Made by a program: the position numbers and the translations under genes | The notes under the pieces: generated by a model | Seen by the model: only the letters and a program-made list of their open reading frames with translations | Told to the model about the DNA's origin: nothing | The model's database searches: none | Assembly: GCA_965199945.1 (NCBI GenBank) | Contig: OZ241354.1 | Coordinates: 3,844,001-3,908,000, forward strand | Reading direction: 5' to 3' | DNA from: VXYL01 sp965199945 | GTDB lineage: Bacteria; Pseudomonadota; Gammaproteobacteria; Pseudomonadales; Azotimanducaceae | Length of the DNA: 64,000 nt | Shown here: positions 42,661 to 51,551 of the stretch, piece by piece | Numbering within the stretch: position 1 is the first letter of the stretch | Layout of the letters: each line of letters starts with the position of its first letter

Positions 42661-45600
42661 ATGGAAGTGTCCGTCGCCAACGTTGTGGCGTTCCTTGTCC
42701 AGGAGTTGCGCTCCGTGCGACGCAGCGCGCGAACCTGGGTCTTCGCGGCGCTGGCCGTTGGCTTGGGCTTCGGCCTCTATCTCTACCTCTTAGGGGCGCA
42801 CGGGTTCGGTCAGACGTCGGCACCGCGCTTGAACGTGCCGGGATACGGCGGGCTCGCGCTCTGCGTACTGCTGCTGGGCGTGCTCGCCTTGACGTTCGAC
42901 GGCCTCTCCCGCGATCGGCGGGCCCTTGTCGCCGATGCCCTCCATGCGCGTCCGTTCTCCAACTTCGAGCTCCACGCTGGTCGGCTGCTCGCGGTTGCCC
43001 TCGCGGTCTGGCTCGCGTTGGTCGTGCTCGCGCTGCTGGTGCTGGCGTTCGAGAGCCTCACGGCACCGAACCACCGATTGTTCGGCGTACCCGAACCTGC
43101 CCTCGGGCTGGCCGTATTCGTGCTGCTCGATGCGCCGCCGGCGTTGTTGTTCTGGGGCGCGCTGACGACGTTGCTCGGCTCGCTGCTGCGCTCGTCGGTG
43201 CTGACGTTGCTCGTCGCCGCGTCGCTTCTTGCGGCGCATGTGGTCGCGCTCTTCCACACGCCCCTCTATTTGCTCCCAGTGTCCTCCGGCATCGCCAATC
43301 TGGGCCTCGCCGGCTCGGACATCCTGCCGCGGACGCCGGGCCTCGTGGACATCGGACAGCGCGCGGCGGTGCTCGTGCTGGCGCTCGCCGGGCTCCTGCT
43401 CGCGTCCTCTCGGCAGCCCCGTCGGGACGCTTTGAGACCGGCCCTGTGGGGAGCGGCGTTCGCCGCCGTGGGATTCGGCGCCCTTGGCGCGCTGGCGTGG
43501 CTGGCTGTTGACGAGCACGACGAACGCAAGGCCTGGGCAGCCGCCCACAAAGCCGAAGCGCCAGCCGCGCGCATCGACTTGGAGCGTGTCGCGGGTCACG
43601 TCCGCATCGATCCTGGCCGCGAGCTTGCGGTCGGCGTCGATCTGCACGTGGCTACGAAGGAGGAGCTCGATGTCCTCGTTTTCAGCCTGAACCCGACCAT
43701 GCGCGTGGGGAAGCTACTCGTGGATGGCGCCGCCGCCGCGTTCTCCCACGACCTCGGCTTGCTCGAAGTCGTGTCGCCCCGACCGCTCGCCGCTGGCGCA
43801 CGCGCCGTCGTTCGCATCGAGGCAAGCGGCGTTCCAGATCACCGTTTCGCGCATCTCGACAGCGCAGTGGATGCGATTGGCGAGAGCCTAATGGGCAGTG
43901 TACTCGCGCTGCTCGGCGAGCAATCGTCGCTGTTCCACCCGGACTACGTGGCGCTGATGCCGGACGCGCGATGGCTGCCTCGCCCCGGCGCCAACTGGGG
44001 CAGCGACGCCATGCGCGATTTCCACAACATCGACCTCGCGGTGTCGCTGCCGCAAGGTTGGTGGCCGGCGGGCGCGGGCCGCCAACCCGGGGCCACAGCG
44101 CCGTGGCGTTTCCGCACGACGGCGCCGGTCGCGGACTTCGCGCTGATCGCCGCGCCATTCGAGCGCCGCGCCTTGACCGTCGCTGGCGTCGACTGCGAAC
44201 TGCTCATGCATCCGAGACACATGCGCCAGTTCGAGCTGCTCTCCGCCAGCCTGCTGGAAACGACGGTGTCGGACTTCCTGCGCGAGCGCCTCACGACCAC
44301 CGGCCTCGGCTATCCGCACGCCACGTTGAGCATTGTGGAAGCCCCGGCCCAGCTGCGCCGCTACGGCGGCGGATGGCGCATGGGCACAATGCAGGCGCTG
44401 CCCGGCGTACAGCTGCTGGCCGAACACGGGCTGCCAACCGCACGGTTCGCGGTCCCGGATGGCGACACGGCCTCGATTCGCGCCCAAAGTACACTGCTCG
44501 CGCGGATCGACGATCTCGGCGCGAACGGCATTCCGCTGTCGGCCGGCTTCGCCGGCAACCTGCTGCCGTTCCTCGTCAGCGCCACGGGCGACGGCGCATT
44601 CGCCCTCGACTATCTGCTCGAGGCGCTGACGGCGCGAGCCGTGCTGGATGGGCACGCCGTCGCGCCCGGCGGCTGGATGCACGCCAGCGTTCCCTCGAAC
44701 GCTGGCCCGGCGAAGGCGCTGCTGCGGCTCCTCGGCACCGCGACCGTCCGCTCGGCGTGGTTCGAGCATCCGCCCGAATCGGTGGAGGCACGCAGCGAAG
44801 ACACAGCGTTGAACAGCATCGACCCGCGCCGTTCGCCGAGCGACGTGGACGTGCTGTTCCACAAGGGCGAGCGGATGGCGGCCATGATCGAAGGCGCGAT
44901 GGGCAAACGGAAGACACAGGAGTTTCTCGCGCTGATGCGGCAGCGCCATGCCGGCGCGACCTTCACGATGGCGGACTTCATGGCCGCGTTGCGCACCGTG
45001 GAACCAACGCTGCCGCCGCTGATCGAGCACTATCTCAAGCAGACAGCGCTGCCGGGATTCCTCGCGTCTTCGGTTCGCGCGGCGCGCATTCGCGACGACG
45101 AAAACGGCCAGCCTCGCTATCAATTGGCCGTCGACGTTCGCAACGACGAGCCTGCCCCCGGCGTGGCGGCGATCGGCTGGCGAATGGAGACCGACGGCGC
45201 TTCCCGATGGCACGTCGGCGCACACGCCATCGTGCCGGGCCACGAGTCCATCGAGATCGCCGCGACAAGCCCGCTCCCGCCTTTGGAAGCGCGCTTGGAG
45301 ACCTACCTTTCGCTCAACAGGCGGGCCCTGCCACTGCCGATGCCGCATTTCGACCATGCCGCCGCCCTCGACCGAGTGCCTTTGGACGGCACACGCCCAA
45401 GCGATTGGACGCTGCCCGGAGACGACATCATCGTGGACGACCTCGACCCCGGCTTCTCGGCGACCGCGCCATCGCAGACGCTCTTCGGTTCGAGTCGGCG
45501 ACTTGCGGAATCGACGCCGAACGCGCTGCACGGCGGCTGGCGGCGCCAAGAGAGCCCGGACACCGTCACCTGGGGCAAGTACCGACGAACGCTGGTGCGC

Positions 45601-45936
45601 AAACCGCATGGGGACGGCAGCGCCGTTGCGCATTTCCACGCGATCCTGCCCAAGCCCGGCCGCTGGCGACTCGCCTACCACCTGCCCGGCGACGCCGTGC
45701 GCCACATGCGCTACGGCAGGCTTCGCCGCGACTCAATCGACGTCCTCGACATCAAGCTCGTCGCCGACGGCATGGAGACGCCATTGCCGCTCGACGGCCG
45801 CAACGCCAAGGTGAGCTGGAACGATCTCGGCGTGTTCGACTTGCCCGCCGGTAGCGTTCGGGTGGTGGTCTCCGACAAGACGGCGGGAGAAGTCGTCGTC
45901 GCCGACGCCATTCGGTGGCAACGGGCGTTGAACTGA
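42661..45936 (+). CDS. ABC-2-type membrane protein with degenerate M1-peptidase-like and golvesin-like domains
   Basis: Protein of 1091 residues. Residues 20-280 contain about seven hydrophobic segments like an ABC-2 permease (WVFAALAVGLGFGLYLYLLG; LLAVALAVWLALVVLALLVL). Residues about 300-830 follow the M1-aminopeptidase-like arrangement of ABC-permease/M1 fusions (SIVEAPAQLRRYGGGWRMG), but the zinc motif HExxH and its distal glutamate are absent, so no peptidase activity is expected. Residues about 960-1091 resemble a golvesin C-terminal domain (TWGKYRRTLVRKPHGDG, ending KTAGEVVVADAIRWQ). No ABC ATPase gene is nearby. An inverted repeat covers its ribosome-binding site. Function unknown; likely cell-envelope related. 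Confidence 0.72.
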   Translation: MEVSVANVVAFLVQELRSVRRSARTWVFAALAVGLGFGLYLYLLGAHGFGQTSAPRLNVPGYGGLALCVLLLGVLALTFDGLSRDRRALVADALHARPFSNFELHAGRLLAVALAVWLALVVLALLVLAFESLTAPNHRLFGVPEPALGLAVFVLLDAPPALLFWGALTTLLGSLLRSSVLTLLVAASLLAAHVVALFHTPLYLLPVSSGIANLGLAGSDILPRTPGLVDIGQRAAVLVLALAGLLLASSRQPRRDALRPALWGAAFAAVGFGALGALAWLAVDEHDERKAWAAAHKAEAPAARIDLERVAGHVRIDPGRELAVGVDLHVATKEELDVLVFSLNPTMRVGKLLVDGAAAAFSHDLGLLEVVSPRPLAAGARAVVRIEASGVPDHRFAHLDSAVDAIGESLMGSVLALLGEQSSLFHPDYVALMPDARWLPRPGANWGSDAMRDFHNIDLAVSLPQGWWPAGAGRQPGATAPWRFRTTAPVADFALIAAPFERRALTVAGVDCELLMHPRHMRQFELLSASLLETTVSDFLRERLTTTGLGYPHATLSIVEAPAQLRRYGGGWRMGTMQALPGVQLLAEHGLPTARFAVPDGDTASIRAQSTLLARIDDLGANGIPLSAGFAGNLLPFLVSATGDGAFALDYLLEALTARAVLDGHAVAPGGWMHASVPSNAGPAKALLRLLGTATVRSAWFEHPPESVEARSEDTALNSIDPRRSPSDVDVLFHKGERMAAMIEGAMGKRKTQEFLALMRQRHAGATFTMADFMAALRTVEPTLPPLIEHYLKQTALPGFLASSVRAARIRDDENGQPRYQLAVDVRNDEPAPGVAAIGWRMETDGASRWHVGAHAIVPGHESIEIAATSPLPPLEARLETYLSLNRRALPLPMPHFDHAAALDRVPLDGTRPSDWTLPGDDIIVDDLDPGFSATAPSQTLFGSSRRLAESTPNALHGGWRRQESPDTVTWGKYRRTLVRKPHGDGSAVAHFHAILPKPGRWRLAYHLPGDAVRHMRYGRLRRDSIDVLDIKLVADGMETPLPLDGRNAKVSWNDLGVFDLPAGSVRVVVSDKTAGEVVVADAIRWQRALN

Positions 45937-46012
45937 ACCAGCGAGGATTCCCTCAATCGTAGAGGCTTGCGAAGACGGGCAGCAGGAACAGCAGAAACGC
46001 TTGCCCTTCTCT

Positions 46013-48607
46013 TCAAGACATCGCTTCCAATGCCTGCTCCAGCCTTTCTCGCGCTTCTGTCAGCGCCCCTTCGGCCTGCCGCAGCCACCGCTGTTGCTCC
46101 TCGAGATTTGCTTGATGCTCGTCGAGCGAGCGCTGGACTTCCGTTGGTTGCGGGCCGCCGAAGCCGCGTCGGTTGGCGATGAGGGTGGTTGGGTCTAGGG
46201 CGCGGCGCAGTGCGGCTGGGGGGAGTGGCAGGGGTTCGTTGAAGAGGTCGGCGTAGAGGCGGCGGAAGTCGGCGTCGGTTAGCGCTGCCGCGCTGCGGTC
46301 TTGGGCGCGGGAGAAGTCGGCTAGGGACGAGGCGTAGCGGTGGGCCGAGCGGAATGGCACGTTGGCTTCGCGCAGCAGGGTGTCGGCGACTTCCGTGAGC
46401 GTTGAATGGCCTTGCGCCAGTTCGGTGGCGGCGCGTTCGGCGTCCACGTGCAGCGAGCCGACCACGCCCGCGTAGCGTTGGTACATCTCTTGCGCTTGCT
46501 TGGCGAGTTCCTGGAACGGGGCGAGTTCGCGGTAGTCGTGCATGCCGGTGTTGGCGTTGTGGGCGAGCAGCACGAGGGCGTGGGAACTGGCGACCACCTT
46601 GCTGGCCGCGCGGCGCAGGCGGTCGAGGGGGCGCGGGTTGCGCTTCTGCGGCATGATGCTGCTGCCGCTGGTGGTGGCGGGGTCGAGCACGATCCACGGG
46701 CGCGGGTCGTGGTATTGCGCGTGGATATTCTGGGCGAACTGTCCTACGGTCGTGGCGGAGGCGGCGAGAATGCCTGCGAGTTCGAGCTTGTAGTCCGCCG
46801 AGGCCACGAGGTTCGCGTCGAAGCTGTTCTCGATTGGCGCGTCGAAGCCGAGCAGCGCGGCGAGGCGGTGGCGGTTCAGCGCAAAGCCGGAGGTGCCGAG
46901 CGCGGCGGCGCCGAGGGGGCTCTTGTTGACGCGGGCGTAGCCTTCGATCAGCCGTTCCGCGTCGCGGCGCAACGCCGCCGAAAACGCCAGCATCTGGTGG
47001 CCGAAGGTGGTGGGCTGGGCTTGCACGCCGTGGGTATAGGCGGGAACCGGCGTCTCGGCCTCGGCTTCGGCCAGCGTCAGGATGGATGCCCGCGCCTGCA
47101 GGAGCGCGTTCAGCGTGGCCAGCCACTCGTCGCGCGCCAACATGCGCCGCGCGGTGCCGTGCAGGTCCTGGCGTGAACGGCCCATGTGGACGTTGCTGGC
47201 TTGGATCCCCGCCAGTTCGATCAAGCGCTCCTCGAAATCCAGGTAGTTGGCGCTTCGGGCCGCGCCCGGGCGGGCTTGCTCTTCGGCGATCCACGCAGCG
47301 GCATCGGCGATGCGCGCGGCTTGGTCGCGCTCGAGCAGGCCTTCCTCCGCCAGCATCGCCAAGGACGCGGCGTTCGCCTGGACCATGGTGCAGAAGAGAT
47401 CGGCGCACGGCGGCGAAGGCGCGGCGTCGATGGCGGCGAAAACGTCCACCAGCGCATCCGCCAAGGCCGCGGCGGTGCTGGCGACTAGTGTGCGGTCTTC
47501 CTCGTCGGCCACTTCATAGGTGATGGACGGGATGCCGAAGCGGCGATGGAAATAGTTCTTGACGGTGCCGTTGTCGGTGAGCGGGCGCGGCGCGTTCTCG
47601 AATTCATACAAGTCGGCGTGGTCCTTCACCGCCGCCAGCCAGCGCTCCGCGAACTCGGTCGGCCTCGTCGGCGAGTCGGCATCCTGGGTGTAGAACACGT
47701 TGCGACGCGTCGAGTGGAAGTCCAGCACGATGCGCGGGGCGCGGCGGTCGTGCTCGAAGCGTTCGACCATGTTGTACACGGCCATGGTTTCCGGCTCTCG
47801 GAACCGGCCCCAGTCGCGGTTGAGATCGGTGCCGCCGAGGTTGTGCCGCCAGTGTCCGGCATCCACGCCGTCTGGATTGAGCAACGGCGCGACGACCAGC
47901 CCATGCGTGCGGAAGAACTCGCAGCGCAGGGCCTCTTCTTGGCAAGCGTCGGCGCGTGTTTCCAGCAGGCGTTCGACGAAGTGGAGCAGCGCGATGGCGC
48001 CGCTCACCTCCGGCGGATGTTGCCGACCGAGCAGGAGCACGTAGCGCTTGGCGTTGGGATTGATCGATAGCGCGTGGATGGGCAGGCCGCCGATGGATGT
48101 GCCGATTTCCTCCCACTGTGCGCCGGCCATTGCGCCGATGCGTTCGCGCCAAGCCGCGTAGAAGGAGGTATTCAGATTCTCGCCGGCGGAGACGAAGACG
48201 CCGCGCTCATCCGGTTCCAGCCGCAGCACGGCGTCGTTGCCGTCCAGGCGCACGGCGTCGTCCGGCAAGCGCCGCCAAGTGTCTCCGTCGGCGCTCACCT
48301 TCGGCGCATAGCGGTGCTTGTGTTCGCCGTAGCGCAGCCGCAGTTCCAGCTCGCCCGCGGGCGTATTGGGATGGCGCCGCACGTGGAATCCGTACCAAGG
48401 GCTTGGATTGATCCGCCCGCTGTCCTCCGGGCGAATGGCGATCTCGATCTCGCCAGCGCTCACGATTTCGCAGGCGCTGAGCCTCGCGCCGGGATAGTCC
48501 GCGCGCAGCGCGAAGGCGCCGCTGTCGCAAACGTCGGTCTGCGCCAACGCTGGCGGCGACAGAGCCAGCGCCGCCAGCGCGACCCGCAATCCGGCCTTCA
48601 TGCGCAT
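46013..48607 (-). CDS. Secreted M14 carboxypeptidase fused to an argininosuccinate-lyase-like domain
   Basis: Protein of 864 residues from ATG 48607 (an ATG two codons later is possible), with signal peptide LRVALAALALSPPALAQ. Residues about 25-140 resemble the beta-domain of cytosolic-carboxypeptidase-like M14 enzymes (NPSPWYGFHV). The peptidase domain (150-390) has zinc ligands H197 and E200 in GRQHPPEVSG, H298 in VLDFHS, substrate residues N263-R264 in TDLNRDWG, and catalytic E365 in SITYEVADE. Residues about 400-790 match the argininosuccinate lyase/fumarase superfamily: LDFEERLIELAG, VHMGRSRQD (usually SRND), YTHGVQAQPTTFGHQ, and GSSIMPQKRNP at 648-658. The last 60 residues are coiled coil. 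The fusion is in a single frame with no break. Export of a lyase is unusual; it may process a peptide-linked amino-acid adduct (inference). Confidence 0.85.
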   Translation of the reverse strand: MRMKAGLRVALAALALSPPALAQTDVCDSGAFALRADYPGARLSACEIVSAGEIEIAIRPEDSGRINPSPWYGFHVRRHPNTPAGELELRLRYGEHKHRYAPKVSADGDTWRRLPDDAVRLDGNDAVLRLEPDERGVFVSAGENLNTSFYAAWRERIGAMAGAQWEEIGTSIGGLPIHALSINPNAKRYVLLLGRQHPPEVSGAIALLHFVERLLETRADACQEEALRCEFFRTHGLVVAPLLNPDGVDAGHWRHNLGGTDLNRDWGRFREPETMAVYNMVERFEHDRRAPRIVLDFHSTRRNVFYTQDADSPTRPTEFAERWLAAVKDHADLYEFENAPRPLTDNGTVKNYFHRRFGIPSITYEVADEEDRTLVASTAAALADALVDVFAAIDAAPSPPCADLFCTMVQANAASLAMLAEEGLLERDQAARIADAAAWIAEEQARPGAARSANYLDFEERLIELAGIQASNVHMGRSRQDLHGTARRMLARDEWLATLNALLQARASILTLAEAEAETPVPAYTHGVQAQPTTFGHQMLAFSAALRRDAERLIEGYARVNKSPLGAAALGTSGFALNRHRLAALLGFDAPIENSFDANLVASADYKLELAGILAASATTVGQFAQNIHAQYHDPRPWIVLDPATTSGSSIMPQKRNPRPLDRLRRAASKVVASSHALVLLAHNANTGMHDYRELAPFQELAKQAQEMYQRYAGVVGSLHVDAERAATELAQGHSTLTEVADTLLREANVPFRSAHRYASSLADFSRAQDRSAAALTDADFRRLYADLFNEPLPLPPAALRRALDPTTLIANRRGFGGPQPTEVQRSLDEHQANLEEQQRWLRQAEGALTEARERLEQALEAMS

Positions 48608-48662
48608 GTCGAGTCGAGCCAAAGCGGATCAAGGAGAGCCGAGCGATCCCTCCGTGTTTCGC

Positions 48663-50258
48663 TCAGCCGGCGGCGTCCTCGAGAATCATCGCCGCGCCCT
48701 TCTCGCCGATCATGATGGCCGGCGCGTTGGTGTTGCCGGAAACCAACGTCGGCATGATGGAGGCGTCCGCCACCCGCAGCCCACGCAAGCCGCGCACGCG
48801 CAGCCGTTCGTCCACCACGGCGTTGGCATCGCTGCCCATCTTGCACGTGCCCACGGGGTGGAACACGGTGGCGCCGCCGCGCCGGCAGAAGTCCAGCACT
48901 TCGTCGTCGGTCTGCACGTCGTCGCCTGGGTAGAGCTCGTGGGCGGCGAAGCGCTTGAGCGCCGGCGCATCGCCGACGCGGCGGGCGATGCGCATGCCTT
49001 CCACCAGGGCGGCGCGGTCCACCATCGCATCCAGGAAGTTCGGCTTGATGGCTGGCGGCGTGGCCGGGTTGGCGTCTTGGATGTGGATGGAGCCGGTGCT
49101 CTCCGGGCGCAGTTGGCACACCGAACAGGTCATCCCGGGTTCCTTCTCCAACGCGCCGCGCCGGGCATAGCTGGCGTGGGCGAAGTGGAACTGCACGTCC
49201 GGCGTTTCCAGTTCGGTGCGAGTGCGCACGAAGCCGTGGGCGATGCCGGCGGTGTAGGTGAAGGCGCCGCGCCGGGCCACGCCGTATTTCAGCGCCTCCC
49301 AAAGGAAGCGCGCGCCGCGCGTGTCCTCGTTCAACGTGTTCGCGCCCTTGACGCGCCACGCCACTTGGCTCGCGTAGTGGTCGCGGTAGTTCTCGCCGAC
49401 GCCCGGCAGGTCGTGTACCACGTCGATGCCGTGCTGGCGCAGCAGCGCCGGCTGGCCGATGCCGGAGAGTTCGAGCAGTTGCGGCGATTGCACCGCGCCG
49501 GCGGCCAGGATCACCTCCTTGTTGGCCGTGGCGGTGGTGGCCGCCTTGCCGCCCACGGCGTACTCCACGCCGGTGGCGCGGCCGTCTTCGATCAACACGC
49601 GCTGCGCCATCGCCCGCGTGACGACGTGCAGGTTCCCGCGCCGGCGCACCGGGTGCAGGAACGCCTTGGCGGTGCTGAAGCGCCGGCCGTCGCGCTGGGT
49701 CACCTGGTAGATGCCGAAGCCTTCCTGGGAACTGCCGTTGTAGTCCGGATTGCGCTGGAAGCCGGCCTCTTCGCCAGCATCCACCCAGGCCTCGAGCAGC
49801 GGGTGCGTCTCCACCATGTCCGCCACGTTCAGCTCGCCCTCGCCGCCGCGAAACTCGTCGCCGCCGCGCTCGAAACGCTCGGAGCGCTTGAAGAACGGCA
49901 GCACCTCCTCGTAGCTCCAGCCGCGATTGCCGAGCTGCGCCCAGGTGTCGTAGTCCAAGGCTTGGCCGCGCACGTACAGCATGCCGTTGATGGAACTCGA
50001 CCCGCCCAGCACCTTGCCGCGCGGAATGGGAATCTTGCGGTTGTGGGTGTTCTCTTCTGGAACCGTCTCGAAGCACCAGTTCACGCTCGGCCGCGCAATC
50101 ATCTTCCAGAAGCCGACCGGCACGTGGATGAGCGGGCTCCAGTCGCGCCCGCCGGCCTCCAGCAGCAGCACCGAGTTGCCGGCGTCGGCGCTCAGGCGGT
50201 TGGCAAGAACGCAGCCGGCGGAGCCGGCGCCGACGATGATGTAGTCGTATTGCGCCAT
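48663..50258 (-). CDS. GMC family oxidoreductase (choline dehydrogenase-like)
   Basis: FAD-dependent alcohol oxidoreductase of 531 residues. The dinucleotide motif is YIIVGAGSAGCVLANRLS, the GMC signature 1 is PRGKVLGGSSSINGMLYVRG, signature 2 is GAVQSPQLLELSGIG, and the active-site pair is in FHPVGTCKMG and SGNTNAPAIMIGEKGA. Members oxidise alcohols such as choline, polyethylene glycol or long-chain alcohols. It follows the serine hydrolase in the same direction, 47 bases apart, and precedes the M14-lyase fusion, so the three may be co-transcribed. Confidence 0.92.
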   Translation of the reverse strand: MAQYDYIIVGAGSAGCVLANRLSADAGNSVLLLEAGGRDWSPLIHVPVGFWKMIARPSVNWCFETVPEENTHNRKIPIPRGKVLGGSSSINGMLYVRGQALDYDTWAQLGNRGWSYEEVLPFFKRSERFERGGDEFRGGEGELNVADMVETHPLLEAWVDAGEEAGFQRNPDYNGSSQEGFGIYQVTQRDGRRFSTAKAFLHPVRRRGNLHVVTRAMAQRVLIEDGRATGVEYAVGGKAATTATANKEVILAAGAVQSPQLLELSGIGQPALLRQHGIDVVHDLPGVGENYRDHYASQVAWRVKGANTLNEDTRGARFLWEALKYGVARRGAFTYTAGIAHGFVRTRTELETPDVQFHFAHASYARRGALEKEPGMTCSVCQLRPESTGSIHIQDANPATPPAIKPNFLDAMVDRAALVEGMRIARRVGDAPALKRFAAHELYPGDDVQTDDEVLDFCRRGGATVFHPVGTCKMGSDANAVVDERLRVRGLRGLRVADASIMPTLVSGNTNAPAIMIGEKGAAMILEDAAG

Positions 50259-50305
50259 TCCGTAATCCCCTTTGCGCTTTTCCAAATCGCAGCCCTGCGC
50301 TGCGC

Positions 50306-51442
50306 CTAGAGCGAATCGTAGAACGCCTTGCCGAGTCCGCCGCCGCGCTTGTCGCCGACGATGGACGCCTTCATCTGGTTCATCACGTAGGAGAGGCACA
50401 CCCGCGCCGGCTGGTCGACGACGATCGTGGAACCCCCTGCGCCGCCCCAGAACATCGCGGTCTCGTTGGGCGACATCGGCATCTGTTCGCTGGGGAAGGC
50501 GTAGCCCAGGCCGAATCGCACCGGCAGCATCAGCACCGCGTCCGCACCGTTGGTCTGCTCCTGCAGCATCAGCTTGGTGGACGCTGCGGAGAGCAGTTCC
50601 ACGCCGAACGCCTTGCCGTCGTTGGCCAGCGGCGTCTGCGCCCGCACCACGGCGCGGGCATTGCCGTGGCCGCCGGCGGCGGGAATCTCGGCGCGCCGCC
50701 AAGCCGGGGTGTTCACGTTCTCCGTGCCGGCCATGGCGCTGGCGAAGACGCGGGCTGGAATGGAATCCGGCGGCAGACCGCCGAACGGCGCGTCCTCGGC
50801 GGGTTCGTCCGGGATCATCTCCGCGACGCGGGGGAAGTGTTCGTCGGCCATGCCGATGTGGAAGTCCGCGCCCAGCGGCGCGGCGACCTCTTCGCGGAAG
50901 AAAGCGCCGATGGAGCGGCCGTCGATGCGCCGCACCAACTCGCCGATCAGATAGCCCTGCGTGACGGCGTGGTAGCCGCTCTGGCTGCCCGGCGTCCACC
51001 ACGGCTTCTGCGCCGCCAGATTGCCGACGCAGGCATCCCAGTCGTAGAGCGCCTCGGCGCTCTTGAACGGCGGGTCGAAGCCGGGCACGCCGGCGGCGTG
51101 GCTCATGAAATGCCGCACTTCGGTGTCTTCCTTGCCGTTCTGCCCGTATTCCGGCCAGTAGTCCGTCACTTTCGCGTTGAAGTCCAGCAGGCCACGGTCG
51201 GCAAGCAGGAAGGCGCACAGGAAGGACATCGTCTTGGTCGTGGAGTAGACATTGATGATGGTGTCCTCCTCCCAAGGCCGCGTCCGCGCCTTGTCCGCGT
51301 GCCCGGCCCACAGATCCACCACGAACTCCCCCTCCACGGTGGCCGCGAAGCTCGCCCCCACATCGCCATGCGCCGTGAAGTTGCGCTCGAACGCATCGCG
51401 CACGGCGGCGAAACGGCTGTCGCAAAAGCCTTGGATGTCCAT
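50306..51442 (-). CDS. Serine hydrolase (beta-lactamase class C family)
   Basis: Protein of 378 residues from ATG 51442. The SxxK motif is NVYSTTKTMSFL, the Tyr motif is GYHAVTQGYLIGELV (Y-H-A in place of YxN), and a glycine-rich FWGGAGGSTIV stands near the end as the KTG-equivalent. No signal peptide is visible, as in EstB-like esterases, which cleave esters rather than lactams. It starts the minus-strand run serine hydrolase, GMC oxidoreductase, M14-lyase fusion. The ester or alcohol relation to the GMC enzyme is suggestive: ester cleavage then alcohol oxidation (inference). Confidence 0.88.
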   Translation of the reverse strand: MDIQGFCDSRFAAVRDAFERNFTAHGDVGASFAATVEGEFVVDLWAGHADKARTRPWEEDTIINVYSTTKTMSFLCAFLLADRGLLDFNAKVTDYWPEYGQNGKEDTEVRHFMSHAAGVPGFDPPFKSAEALYDWDACVGNLAAQKPWWTPGSQSGYHAVTQGYLIGELVRRIDGRSIGAFFREEVAAPLGADFHIGMADEHFPRVAEMIPDEPAEDAPFGGLPPDSIPARVFASAMAGTENVNTPAWRRAEIPAAGGHGNARAVVRAQTPLANDGKAFGVELLSAASTKLMLQEQTNGADAVLMLPVRFGLGYAFPSEQMPMSPNETAMFWGGAGGSTIVVDQPARVCLSYVMNQMKASIVGDKRGGGLGKAFYDSL

Positions 51443-51551
51443 CTCTTCGTGATCCTCCCGTGCGCGATCGCGCCAAGCCCGTGGGTTGTCAGTACAAAAC
51501 ACTTGCGGGATGGAAGCAAGCCGTTTGCGTCTTGCTGCCTTTCGACAGATC

